Shown here: piece after piece, positions 1 to 11,220 of the stretch | How the letters are laid out: each line of letters begins with the position of its first letter | How positions within the stretch are numbered: position 1 is the first letter of the stretch | Assembly: GCA_047495785.1 (NCBI GenBank) | Contig: JBLDXI010000032.1 | Span: 2,356,001-2,420,000 of the forward strand | Direction: 5' to 3' | DNA: 64,000 bases | Source: Lepidodermella squamata | Lineage: Eukaryota > Gastrotricha | Notes under the pieces: model-generated | Seen by the model: the letters and a program-made list of their open reading frames with translations, nothing else | Databases searched by the model: none | Told to the model about the DNA's origin: nothing | Position numbers and translations under genes: made by a program

Positions 1-738
1 GGTGTAGCAGCTTTGCTTGCAGGTTTAACGGGTTCTTTGGCTAAAAGGTTCAATTTAATTTTGCTCAAAAATTTATTTCTAAGAAAATTGAAAGACGAGC
101 CAGCTCAAATTAGGATTGGTAGCACGAGGTAGCACGAGCACAGTAGCACGAGGAAACTTAGGAAACACTATAAGGAAATTTTGAATTTGTTTTCAGGTTC
201 GGGGATAAGAAGAGGCGAAACGAAGCTTGAGAAGAGCTTGAAGTTGAAGTGATTTCTACTGGCAGAATAAAGGAACGCGCGAAGTCAAGCAGTAGTAATA
301 CCTGTTTTACCTGTGATTAAGCAATTACGTTCCAGGCTTTATTTACGCATCTAATTTCTACATTGCTACTTGCTACCTGACGTTTTCGCTGTTGTTGTCC
401 TGGATTCAGTTTCGTCATCCGACGACTCTTCGACCTTCGGTTTTTTCGGACTTGCAGCCTTTTTAGCTGACACAAGGAGTGGTGAAATTAATTTTCAATG
501 AAAAATTGCAGTCCAAAAATGTTATATAGCTGAAAAATAACTTTCTCGCTTCTACCCTAGAAACCTACACTGTGCGGGTGCTTGCTTCGCACTAGGTTTG
601 GCGGCCGATTTTGAAGCTTCAGTTTCTGTTTCTGTCTCGGTTGTATCAGTCGTTACCGTTGTACCCGTAGTAGCTCTCGAAGTTGCTGCTTTACTACTCG
701 TAGCTGCCGTAGTAGGAGCTGTTGTTGATGGTGGCGGT
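1..738 (-). CDS. Partial gene: Lys/Thr/Ala-rich disordered protein
   Basis: Three exons read in one frame on the minus strand: 738-569, 466-377 and 40-1, the last running off the left edge. Each has a GT donor and AG acceptor and the phases agree (T|CT and G|CC junctions). The translation is low complexity: a Thr-rich stretch (TTGTTVTTDTTETETETE), then Lys/Ala/Pro-rich segments (AKKAASPKKPKVEESSDDE). No folded domain is visible, so it is probably an intrinsically disordered tail. I see no clear start codon upstream. The exon at 738 could be a downstream continuation of the coiled-coil gene at 1181-4694, because a weak phase-2 donor exists in that gene's last exon, or it could be a separate gene whose 5' end I missed. 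Function unknown. Confidence 0.5.
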
Positions 739-1180
739 CTATCGAAAAATCATTTTTCAGGATAATTCGAAAATTAGTTCAGATTTTTTCAGTTTCCAAA
801 TCAAAAATCAAAGGCCGAAAATTAGCTGGCCAACTTTTAACGTGAACATTTTATTTCAAAATGAAATCAAAGCAAGCAAAGGAAAAATCTACGTCGATAA
901 AAATTAGGCAAATTGGCAAGGTAAAAAAGCTTGGCGAAACGGGTTCAGCATATGCAAAATATCACAATTCGCAAGGACAATAACAAAATAATTTTCTTCG
1001 CATTTTGATTTGAATAATAGACCGTTACAACAATAAAATCTCAGTCTTCACGCATGGCGTTATCACAGTTTGATTAGAATTTCGAAAAACAACATGAAAT
1101 AATGTGTACCTATCCAGACAAATTTGCGTAATGCCGATAGCTTCAAAAAATAATAACTACTCAATGTTGAACTATAATTC

Positions 1181-4100
1181 TCATTCAGGAGCATCTAATT
1201 GCCTTCTGTTGGACGTTTTACTAACAGTGCTTTTTTGTCGCTCTTCAACTTTTTGTTCATCCGTCTCGGGTTCCCGCGTCTCTACTGGCTTTTCTTCATC
1301 TTCCTTCTCCCTAAAAGATTCAGGCTCTTCTACAACCGGCTCGTGGTCAGCATGCTGGAATGGGCGGGTAAAACTACCAAAATCTTCGTTATCATTAGTT
1401 AAGGCGGCTAAAGAAGAGGTTAGGAAAACGTTCTCAGTATCGTAGGCTTCAATTCTGTCTATCGCACTGCGGTGCCAGTTGATCAGTCTCTGCTTCGACC
1501 TTTCCCACCTGAATAAGAAGCAGAACAAAATATAAGAGGCATGAAATGAAAATTTGCAACAAAAAATGATTAATGCAAATAAAATATATAAACTACGGCT
1601 TGACTGACAACATAAATACGCACCAATCAATCATCATTATCATAGCTAAATAAGCAAGCAAAAAATGAAAAAGGCGTGGCTTTAAAATCTTTTGCTATGG
1701 TAAAAACGTACTTGTTCCCTTCAGCAGCGTGGAGCCGATCAGCTGGAAGCGCTGATTTCGAATCTGCTATCGGCGGCCGGAGTTGTGAAGGCGGTATCTT
1801 ATCCTTGGAAACTTTTTCAAGAGCGCCACGCAACGTTTTGACTTCTTGCTGTAAGTTTGTGACGTCATCAACTCGCTGAAAAATGGATAAATAAAATTAG
1901 CCTAGAAACCAATAGGCTCTCGAAGTCAATACCATGACTTGCTCATCACCAATTTTGCTTTGGGTCTGAGTTCGAAGACCTTGAACCATCTCTTTGAGCC
2001 GCCTAATTTCATTTTCGGCCTGGAAAAAACGGGAAATATTAAAATACCTGTCAAATCAGAACAGCACATCATTACGCGAAATTAATAAAAATTCATAATT
2101 CACGTGCATTTCTCTAATAACGTCAACTATCAATCGTCTATAACACTTTATATAAATGAAAATGAACTCAACGGGTTTACAATATCCGGGACATCAAACT
2201 TACGTTTGTTGATTCACGGTTCAATTTGGTCTAATTATAATTGATTATTAATGATTACCGACAAGACTTCTAAGCTGCGGACTACGGTTTCCCTTCTTCT
2301 GAGGCGAATTCCACGAAATTAAAACGTACCAATGCTACCGCTACATTGACATCAGCTCCGCCTTTAGATTCTAGGCCAGCTATTTCGTTGATCATTTGCT
2401 TCAAATTGTTGATCTCGTCCGTTCGATTATCGCGTTCGTAATCAATTTTTTCGCGAAGCTCGCCGTCGTTTCGAACAACCGTATGCGATAAGTTGTTGAA
2501 CTAAATTATCAGATTTGAATTCGAGTAAAAAATGAGAGCGAGATTTACATTTTCATTCGAGGCTTTCACATCCCGCTCCAAAACCTTGACTTGTCCCGAT
2601 AGTTGGCCTACTCTTCGATCCAAATCGCCAAGGCTTGCTGTCATTGCCTTCTGGGAGTCAGTTATCTGCCTCTGGACTTGGTTCTTAAGCTGCAAGATTC
2701 ACATATTCGAGATTAATTTTCATATATTCAAACAATCGAAAGCGCGTCAAATAAAAATTTGGCCATTCATGAACGCATTTGTGATGCTACCTCCTCACCT
2801 CATTTTGCAACTATTCGAGTTTTCACATGAAAAATACAAAAACAAGTTAGTCTCCCGCTGAAATGTGTGATGGATCAACCGAGGATCAGCGAGCAACTCA
2901 AGATTTAGTACAAAATTATACAAATTTATAAATAAATTAGGATCTTATAATCGAACTAAAATTGTGTAAGCTTTGCGGGTCTTTTTGTGATTGGGTTTGA
3001 TACCGATTTTTTAAACGCATCCATGTCGATTTTAGTTCGAGTTGTTCGGTCGTAAACATCAGGCCTCTCGCTAGGCGACTCACGATCATCATCGTAAGGC
3101 TCATCTTTCGGCCGCCGGGCTGTTTCTTTGGCAGGGGAAACATCCTTTGTAGGGGTCCTGACCTTCGGGATGGCAGGACCCGCATCCGCTGCTCTCAGTG
3201 CTTGATTTGCTATCTCAGCCGATTCACTTGCCATTTCTTGTGCGTATTTTAGCTGATTTTTTCGATAAAACATTACAATTTACACCGATTTTTAAAATAA
3301 TTAATTCAGCCTTAAATGCTGGTTTAGAGACTCAACTAAGGCAGTCAGTGACGGGAAAAAATTTAGCAAGATGAAAATAGTCATTTCAGGGCATTTTTTC
3401 TTGAATTTTACCTGTTGTTCCAGCACTTCCATCTGGCTCGAAAGACCTTGAATATTTTCTTGCAAGCTCTGTTGAAGGTTCAGCAATTTGTGGTCAAGGC
3501 TATTGATGCGGTCATGCAGTTCTTTGAAAGTGTTCTTCCGAGCCGTTATTTCAGCCGCCAATATTTTATCCACTTGTTTGCGCGTATTTTCCAAATGTTT
3601 GTCAACCAAATTGATAGCTTCATCCAGCTTTAAAAGCGAGGCGCCATATTTGTTCCGTTCACTGCGAATAATATCTTTTATAGCTTTCATCTCATCCTCA
3701 TGGCCGCGTCTTATTAGGTCAATCTTTTTATCAGCCTCTTCAACGATCAGCTTTTCCTTCAAAATTCGATCAACATGTTCGGCCTCGACGACTTTTTCAA
3801 TGTTGACAAAACGCGTTTGCATTTCATCCCGAATGCGAAGTTCGTTCGCTAAAATGCGCTTTGTCACTTCCTCCGCGATTTCGCTGACTCGAACTTGAAG
3901 CCGCTGACGATCTTGGTCCATAGCGCGTTCACGCTCGGCTTGGGCAGCTTCAAATTGCCGCACAACCTCCTCGCGGCGCCGATTCTGTTCAACAATCGCG
4001 GCTGCTAAATCCGTGATTTTCGCGGCAATATTCTGCTCCATGCTACGCCGATCAGCAGTTTCAGCGTCAACTCTCTGCCTAACAATCATGGCGATTTCTC

Positions 4101-4694
4101 GCAACTCAGCGATTCTACCCTCAATCTGGCTTCTCATCTGCGCTGATTGGTAATCCTGAACATCTGTTTGTTGGGTAGTTTTTTTCAAAACCTCAAGTAA
4201 CGCTCGATTATCGTTATCATGCTGCGACGTTTTGTGGCGCAGTTCGCCGACAATGGTCGATAAATCAACAGATTGTGAATCGTATTTGAACTTGAGATTT
4301 CGCAATTCATCCTGCAGGGTGACGACTTGTTGCTCGAGCCGATCGCGGCCAACAGCCATTTCGTCGAGTTGCGTCTTCAACTCGGCAATTCGCTGAACTT
4401 GAAAATCTTTCCGGGTTAGCACGTCCTTTTGCGTAGATTGCACCGTCGCGTCCAGGGTGCGTGAATGATTCGCGTAGGACATGAGTTGATCGCGACTTTC
4501 AGCGATTCTGTCCTCGGCTCGTTGCATTCGAGACATGAGTTGGTTGATGGTGTCTTGCGCGTTATGCGTGACCGACTCGCTTTGCGCGCGTATGTTGCGC
4601 TCTTCGCTCAAAAACCGCTCGTGGCGGTCCAAAATCATGCGAATATCATTTTGAAATCGCAAAAACTCGTCGACCAACGAGCGGCTGGTTTTTT
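1181..4694 (-). CDS. Large coiled-coil protein, possibly FAM81-like
   Basis: A long exon (4694-3412) encodes about 427 residues of nearly unbroken heptad-rich coiled coil (SLVDEFLRFQNDIRMILDRH near its start). It joins in phase 0 to a chain of short exons at 2689-2549, 2500-2330, 2019-1933, 1875-1712 and 1508-1181, all with good splice sites and continuing coiled coil (AENEIRRLKEMVQGLRTQTQ). The tail is acidic and charged, with an aromatic patch NWHRSAIDRIEAYD. The real start codon lies upstream of the acceptor at 4695 and was not found; the apparent start in the big exon is not ATG. The overall pattern loosely recalls FAM81 proteins, but this is weak. It is a structural or cytoskeletal scaffold type of protein by composition only. 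The exon at 3252-2956 offers an alternative C-terminus. Confidence 0.65.
2956..3252 (-). other. Alternative 3'-terminal exon of the coiled-coil gene
   Basis: This exon has an AG acceptor just above 3252 and starts in phase 0 (LKYAQEMASESAE), so it can be joined to the same donor at 3411 as the exon at 2689. It ends in its own stop at 2956 after a proline- and charge-rich tail (KDEPYDDDRESPSERPD). Using it gives a short isoform of roughly 525 residues; skipping it gives the longer isoform ending at 1181. Which one is used cannot be told from sequence. Confidence 0.5.
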
Positions 4695-5033
4695 CTGGAA
4701 AACAAAATTATGGCATTAAATCATCTTCAATGCCAGATGAATAATAAGAATAATAACTATAGGAGGTCACTGGGAACACTTGCGACGGCGGGTAAATATA
4801 TACCTAGCCAGTAAGAAGACGTGAGCGTGAGCAACTTTTATTTGCCACCTTGTTTATCTGTAGAATTAAAGCTCGCAAAATACAGGCGTAACAGCGGTGG
4901 AATCTTGCACCCTCAGTGACCTCTGCAATTCGTGCCCAGACAGCGTACACAAGTACAAAATTAGAGCAAACTTTTGACGTAAAATTTTTATATCCCTGGA
5001 TTTGCTACTTCGGTTCAAAATTACCTGATAAAA
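4695..5033. promoter_or_regulatory. Divergent intergenic region
   Basis: About 340 bases separate the minus-strand coiled-coil gene from the plus-strand Ly6-like gene. It must hold the missing 5' exon of the former and the promoter of the latter. I see no clear ATG exon or named promoter motif in it. Confidence 0.3.
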
Positions 5034-5629
5034 ATGCTGTTTAAATGTTTAGTGTTAACATTAGCTCTTCATATATCGATTTGTCTCGGTATTTTCGATC
5101 ATTTTAAAATTATGAGATAAATTGCAACAATTATTTTCAGCCCTTCGCTGCTATGAAGGCTCCTCTTATGATGGTAAATTCCCCACCAACGCGACAGTTC
5201 AATTCAACTGCACGTCATGCGCGGTATGGCAGAAAACTAAAAATGTTGCACATTGACGTTCATTTCGTTTTAGTCTTCAAAAATGGAGCACTACTTGTAC
5301 TCATTTGTGACTTATCAATGGTCGTGCCAACGCGGGCCTCCGAATGCACCCCCGGTCCCAGAGTCGCAGTGTGCCACTATGACGATGGAAACAGCTGATA
5401 AGGGCAAAACTTATTCTCAGGTAAGAAAAATTATTCATATTATTCAATCAATATTTCCCACGTATATATCACCGTTTTTCAGGCTATGTGTCAGTGTTGT
5501 GATGATCTGTGCAACAAAATTCAGTGCCGTGCATGGAATCAACCGAGTCGGCTCAGCAATTCCTCTACCCGTGTTCCTATCTCAGGAATATTTTTCTTCA
5601 TTGGACTAATCACATATTTTTTCTGTTGA
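5034..5629 (+). CDS. Ly6/three-finger-like GPI-anchored surface protein
   Basis: Four exons, 5034-5088, 5141-5223, 5274-5420 and 5483-5629, join without a frame break to encode 143 residues. The first exon is a signal peptide (MLFKCLVLTLALHISICL). The mature part begins LRCYEGSSYDG and ends CQCCDDLCN, which are the start and end signatures of Ly6/uPAR three-finger domains, with nine or more cysteines in total. The last 20 residues are hydrophobic (ISGIFFFIGLITYFFC), as expected for a GPI-anchor signal or single membrane anchor. A possible N-glycosylation site lies early (NAT). A polyadenylation signal AATAAA lies at 5778. The gene is missed by simple ORF calling because all exons are short. 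The ligand or partner is unknown; nematode ET-module proteins are an alternative family name. Confidence 0.8.
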
Positions 5630-5922
5630 AGAAAAAACTTTATAGCCAAGCCGAAGATATGCGTAATGCTGGAAAAATGCTCTATTTTGTATTGTCAAAT
5701 ACCAGTAATTTCCGCTCCGCTGATTAATCTTTCCAACCTGACATGAAAAAGAAAACCTCGTCTACTCACCACATGCCAATAAATTTTCAGATAACATGTA
5801 AATTGGTTTGATCACGCAATGTCATTCGTCAAATGCACATTTCACCTGAAATTGGCACAGATTCTTAGCTCGGTAAAAAACGTTGAATTTAAACAATCCT
5901 CTTAGTTTCAATAGAAAGTATA

Positions 5923-6775
5923 ATGGTGCTATGCAATCTCTTCTTGTTACAAGTTATCTTCGCCATTTCATCCGTTCAAGGCAGATTTATGATAAACATT
6001 TTAGCCAGGTTTTACTTGAAATTTTTGACAGGTGCTACCGAATACCCTTGCAGAGAAATGGCCGACTTCATTGTGAAATCAGCGATTGATAACAATGCAT
6101 CGGTGAGTGCGCTCTGCTACAGAGCAACTGCCTTAATCATATGAACGATTTAGTTACCAACGAGAGCTCCGGAAAACGATAATATCCCGCGCGCATTGTG
6201 GGAGCGGGTCATTTCTGGGCTTCGGAGGCAAATGAATATCTCCCGAGGGGATTGGGATCCCCCAGGCAGAAATTTTTCGCGTGGCCCGTGGGAGCGAGGA
6301 GACTTCAACTTTACCCGACCAATGCAAGGCGGTCCTATGGTTTTACCGATGCCGATGATGCCATCAGTTGTAATGCCACCTATGGCACCTATGGCACCTA
6401 TGGCTCCGAACTTCACAAGACCTGGGCCACCGGGACTTCAAGGTGGTCCTGATTTCCAGGGCGGGCAATTCGTCGCTGTTCCTTTTGGTCAGTGGAATAA
6501 CACAATACCTGACGTGAGATCAGCTTGCTCATTATTAACAATTCTTATTACCTGTTTCATTTTTCTCATAGCGTGATAAAATGCAAGACGCAAAATGCAC
6601 CTGTTCCGTTTTCCTGGACGCTTCGAAATTGATCATCGGTAATAACATGCAAGACCTCGTTGCAAATAGCCCTTACAGCCTTTGCATTCAAAAAGACAAC
6701 TCTGCGCCGCAAATGTTCACCTCGGAATTTTTTGTGATAATTTTGAGTTTTGCCCTGATCATGTCTTGTCCGTGA
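5923..6775 (+). CDS. Secreted, C-terminally anchored protein with Met-Ala-Pro repeats
   Basis: It starts with a clear signal peptide (MVLCNLFLLQVIFAISSVQG). Exons are 5923-5980, 6032-6102, 6154-6513 and 6572-6775. The first intron would be a 51-base GC...AG intron; since 51 is a multiple of three, retaining it keeps the frame. The mature protein begins ATEYPCREMADFIVKSA. A Pro/Met/Gly-rich middle follows with tandem MAP units (PPMAPMAPMAPNFTRPGPP) and repeated aromatic-glycine segments, then a Cys pair (KCTCSVFLDASKL) and a hydrophobic C-terminal tail (FFVIILSFALIMSC) suited to GPI attachment. It follows the Ly6-like gene by about 290 bases on the same strand. I do not recognise the family. 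A surface, cuticle or matrix role is inference from composition. Confidence 0.65.
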
Positions 6776-6829
6776 CGTTTTTCTATGACTCCTGCTATCC
6801 TAATTTATATTTAATGTGACTTGGTTTTC

Positions 6830-8217
6830 TCACCAGATTAAGGGATCGGCTAAAACATTGTCTAATAAACCTGTAGTTTGTAGTCGATTGTCGATGAGAG
6901 CATATCTATCACCAGCAGCAAGCGGGTCGGCAAACGCTGCACTAGAGTAAGCCAGTTTAGATGCAGGTCCGCCTGGATATATATTTGCTAGCAATTGATC
7001 GGCGGTTGAATGCGGCACGAGGGCTGTATTGTTAGCACCTCCAATCGATGGCAAGGGAGGGTATCTTGAAGGAAGAGGACCTCTGATTTCGTTGAAATAC
7101 GAATTGGATCAAGAAAATAAATAATTATTAATTAAACCTACGATAAAGCGACTAAAGCTCTATCCATATTGTTATCGTTTGGTCCGTAGTCCTGTTGATC
7201 GGAGTTTTCTGCATACAATGGATTGTTATTGCTTGAGCTAGATCCGGGACGATTTAGAGAGTTTCCACGCTGCGTCGCGATTATAAATAACAGTTCGAGC
7301 GCAAAAAATTAACAACATACCCCCAAAGGTGAATCAGTGACTCTGCCTAATGGTATCTGATAGGGTGCAGCTTGCCGATTATTAAATTGGCGATTCCTGC
7401 TGTCAGTAGAAGCCTGAAAAATAACCGGCAAAAAGGTTCAAAAAGGCCATCGAGATTATTCTGATAACAAAATGGAGGTCGAGTAAATTCCAGAGCATGC
7501 GAACTCATATAAAATCAAACAAAGTTGATGCAGTGCAATCAGGTGTCATCATCCAAATGGGGGATAAAGAAATGTACGAAACGAATAAACCAAATATCAA
7601 CGAGAATATTAATGCAACCGAAAAACCTGTGGGCCCTCATCGGATAAAAAGGCTGGAAAACAGCGAAATGAAGTTTTAGTCGAGAAGAAACGAAATTCAT
7701 TGATTCAATGCATAAATGAAATTCTAAGTGCTATAGATCGAACAAGACTTCCCAAATGCTGATATTTCTGCTTGAATTAGGTACAATTCTTACCTTGTTT
7801 GACAGGACCACGTCTAGCCATCAAATTGAAGTCCAGCAGATTAAATGCCTACGCAAAAGAATATAAACAGAATCAATACAATTATTTGAATAGGGTATCA
7901 TCTAGACGATAATGTTGAGTGACAAACAAGTTATCCACCGTGATCCATACTCAATCTAACATTATCTTTTATTTTTTCGCATAGCTCGTACAGGCCTATG
8001 ATGGCACAGATTTCCCAGGATTGCTCCAGCCCTAAAAGTTGAAGGAATAATTAACAATGCCTTTCATGCGAGATATTCGAGATTCCATATTGATGGGTGG
8101 GGTCAGCGAAGAGGTGACTGCCACAAAATTCGTGTAGCAAATGACACCCACGATAGAATATAGAATACATGCAACCTCAAGCAGAAATTGAGAACTCGAA
8201 TTATCTGGTGAAATCAT
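6830..8217 (-). CDS. Uncharacterised protein with N-terminal hydrophobic segment and disordered tail
   Basis: The 3' exons are well supported: 7848-7794, 7652-7627 (a 26-base microexon), 7413-7321, 7269-7142 and 7082-6830, all in phase. They encode a basic start (MARRGPVKQ) and an Asn/Ser/Pro-rich, apparently disordered region (RPGSSSSNNNPLYAENSDQQ), ending DPLIW. The 5' part is uncertain. An ATG at 8217 opens a frame with a hydrophobic stretch (LLEVACILYSIVGVICY), and a middle frame (SWEICAIIGLYELCEKIKDN) could link them through a donor near 7960. A small membrane protein with a long cytoplasmic tail fits. I do not recognise a family. Gene model confidence is good for the 3' half only. Confidence 0.5.
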
Positions 8218-8982
8218 ACTCTGTAACTATGGCCAACAGTTCCAATGGAGGGAGAAAGCGAGCCCTAACAATTCGCAATTCACATTTTTGGTAATTTTAA
8301 GTACAAAAAAACAAGTAATGAAAATAGCCGAAGAGAATAAGCTTAGCGCCTAAATAGAAGCGTAAAAAACAGACGAAATGCTAGAAATCTTGAGCTCCTT
8401 ATGATAAGTCGATTCTCGCAGTCATGCCAAGCGGGTCAAGCAGCTGTGGAGGTCAACATGTCATTACCAAAGACGCTTAACGCTAATTAAACTGAATTTA
8501 TTGCATTATTGTTTATAAATATTTTCATAGGTGGTAAGTAATTTTTCAAGTTTTATGCGTGAAATGCAATATTTAAAATTATGCGCCGTTTTTTTGTGCG
8601 AGTTGACGAGGTGTCAAAAGGTGTCGAGAGGTGTTTTTTGTTTCCGGTTCATTCCGGCCTGCCGCGTGCCGCGTTGACCCATTAAACACCTTAGATCTTA
8701 GAGCTATCAGCCACCTTTCACTTTTTTCTTGTATCTTGCCGATTGAAACTGAAAAATGTTGAGGATTGTGGACCATTTTCATCTCATCTTCAGCCTTCCG
8801 CTATCCGATATCCGATCATCTGGTGCGTCTTGACTGAGATACTTTTCGCCGCGCACCGAGCGTGAGCAATAGAGATTATTTGAAATATATAGGGAATTAT
8901 AAGGATGCCAACATTTTGATCGTCAATCACCAAGGTTAATGGCGGCGCCCCGTCACAGCTTGTGGCGATTGGCGATGAGCGG
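8218..8982. other. Gene-poor stretch upstream of the palindrome
   Basis: No supported exon is visible. Two minus-strand frames here (8579-8782 and 8790-9005) lack splice partners and have a composition unlike neighbouring coding DNA, so I treat them as chance. Confidence 0.4.
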
Positions 8983-9257
8983 CTTAGTGGAACCAACGAA
9001 TCCACGAAATCGCTATTGGTTGGACTAAAATTTGTTGAAGCACGCGATTGGTTAGATTTTCCAGCATCTTGGCATGTTATTTCTTGAAAAGCAAAATAAA
9101 GTCTCAGAAAAACGCTGCTCGGTCACCACGAGTCGAACCCGGGAAATTCAGGTCAAGAAATAACACGCTATGATGCTGGAAAATCTAACCAATCGCGTGC
9201 CTCTACAAATTTTAGTCCAGCCAAAAGCGATTTTGTGGATTCGTTGGTTCCACTAAG
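8983..9257. repeat. 275-base imperfect palindrome (foldback/MITE-like)
   Basis: The arm starting CTTAGTGGAACCAACGAATC at 8983 returns as its reverse complement ending at 9257, and pairing continues for roughly 100 bases per arm with scattered mismatches, through GCACGCGATTGGTTAGATTT and its partner. The loop at about 9090-9150 contains, on the minus strand, GGGTTCGACTC, which resembles a tRNA T-arm or pol III B box. No convincing target-site duplication was seen. It is most likely a miniature inverted-repeat element, possibly built on a tRNA-derived sequence. Confidence 0.7.
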
Positions 9258-9860
9258 GGAGATCGATTTTAGCCCTTATCCGCATCCACGACCCACGACC
9301 AGCTACGGCAAGTGCTGTTACTAAAAGTCAGCGCCTCCTAGAATGAACTGTGGCGCTCTCAAGAAACTAAATGTAATGGGGACCAATCCGATTTTGGACG
9401 AGCCTATTTTCATTGAACTCGCCGATACGCCTATATCGATCGATCGAATTGGAGCTCGTACCGCTGGTCAATTGAGTTTTCTTCGCATATTTGTAGATGG
9501 TAGAGGGTAGCTAAAACTTTCAGATTTATTCAATCTTACTTTCTCCCGATGAGTATGACAATAAGCTTACTGACTCTTGGCTTTCTGTATTCTTTTCTCA
9601 TAGGATTAGGGTTTAGAATGAATAGGTCTAATGCTCTCTTAGAAATCACGAATTTATTGATGAACTGCCTGTTTTGAGTCAGACTAGATTAGGCTTCCTT
9701 TATCGCATCACAGATCATCAGATATTACAATTTTTACTACTCTGCTCTACATATACCTTCCGCTAGAATAATCATCCAGTCTAGAATTAAAAGTGAAAAT
9801 CATTCTTATGTGATAGGTTTTACGACCATCGTAGAAGGTGCAGTTTACTTCCTCCTTTCG
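9258..9860. other. Intergenic region before survivin
   Basis: About 600 bases without a supported gene. One short plus-strand frame from an ATG near 9376 reads plausibly but stops after about 44 residues and has no continuation. This stretch presumably contains the survivin promoter. Confidence 0.35.
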
Positions 9861-10936
9861 ATGACGGGCAAGGATGGAAACGGTAAAATGATTGAAAAGA
9901 TTCAGTACACATTTAATGACTAATAACTGATTTAATTATATTAGCCTATCCTCCAACACGCGAGTCTTTCTTTGAATTTTGGGGCAATTATCAATTCCGG
10001 CGAAGCACGTTCAAGAGATGGCCGTATCAGAAAGAAGATAGCATTTGCCATCCAATATATGTAAGTTTTTTCGGCTATCATAGCTCTGGCTTCAACTCGT
10101 ATTATTTAGATGTCAATGGAATGGTGGAGGTCATCGGGCGATAGTGATGTGAGCTGTGTCATATGTCCGAAAGAGCTGGAAGGATGGGAGGAACAAGATC
10201 ATCCTTTGTAATACATTTTATATTTGAACTATCGGGCCATGATAATTTATATTTTGAATCATCAGCTTGGAGCACAAAAGACATTCGAAAGCCTGCCCGG
10301 TTGTTGTTGTTCATACTTTCTTACATAGCCTTTCAACTGAAGACCTTGAATCACTGCGCAGCGAAGCCAAGCTGAAAGAGGCTTACATGAAATGGGTTGA
10401 CAACATCGAAAACATTCCGTTGCCAACTGCGAACGCGTCCACCCCGGAATTAGCTCCATCTACTGTGGTAGCTAAAGGCAAGAAGGGTCGTGTCGCTAAG
10501 AAAGACGGTGCGCTCAAAACTGCAGTTAGCGCCAGAGACTTGATGGCTGCTGTCGAAACGGGCGATGGTGATTTGTTATCGCCGGACCCGAAAACTCAAA
10601 GAAAGCAGCCTCGGCGTCAGGTTTGCATTTTGAATTGATATTAACTATTAGTTTTGAACATTATTGGATAGGTGAAGCAAACCCTGCCGAAATCAGGCCT
10701 TAGTGCACCCAACCTGGCTACTGTTGTCAAGAAAACGATTTCTCGAGTGGACAAGGTGAGTATTTAGGGCTGTTGACAAACAAAAACCTCATTTTTGTGT
10801 CGATCAGATGACTATCAGCTACAGCGAGTTATGTGCCAGCCTCGAAACTATCGTCCAGTCCGATTCCCCGAAAAATCTCGCCCAGGCGCTACTGAAACGC
10901 GTGAGAGCCGCAGGCTGCGTAACCAATGACTCCTGA
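9861..10936 (+). CDS. BIRC5: Survivin-like BIR-domain protein
   Basis: Six exons, 9861-9882, 9945-10060, 10110-10207, 10266-10620, 10672-10755 and 10808-10936, give 267 residues. Residues about 10-85 are one BIR domain: RRSTFKRWPYQ, then the zinc ligands CVIC, His and Cys in ICPKELEGWEEQDHP and LEHKRHSKACP, closely matching survivin's KELEGWEPDDDP...EEHKKHSSGC. Survivin is the BIR subunit of the chromosomal passenger complex (with Aurora B, INCENP and borealin), acting at centromeres and the spindle midzone. After the BIR comes a helical segment as in survivin, then an extra basic linker (KGKKGRVAKKDG) and a final helical segment (SYSELCASLETIVQ). It is much longer than human survivin (142 residues). 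AATAAA lies at 11101. The spliced BIR is split over three exons, so no single frame shows it. Confidence 0.85.
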
Positions 10937-11220
10937 AACGGTCCGGTGATAAGCTGTTGTGTAAATACGATGCGATAAGCTGGCGCTTACGCCTTTTCAC
11001 TAATTCTATGATGTGTATCTCATATTAAGCTTCGTTCATTTTTTATCCCGATGTCTTTTGACTTCTTGTCACATGCTAATTGTTGCAACTATCGTATAAG
11101 AATAAAGCTCGCACAGTTTTGTTACTTACTGGCGGCGTTCAGTCTTTTTGGTTGTCGGGCTACGCAAATACGCGTGACATGGTTGCGATAAGAATTTTAC
11201 GTGGTTGAGCTGTAGATAAA

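Noticed and set aside
1104-1445. Plus-strand frame of 113 codons, serine-rich
   Set aside because: It is the antisense of the last exon of the minus-strand coiled-coil gene.
9121-9150. Possible tRNA gene on minus
   Set aside because: Only a T-arm-like stretch; no acceptor stem, D-arm or anticodon arm can be folded, and it lies in a palindrome loop.
9376-9510. Short plus frame (IELADTPISIDRI) vaguely like the start of a MoaE/MOCS2B protein
   Set aside because: No downstream exon with the conserved MoaE core was found; the frame stops after about 44 codons.
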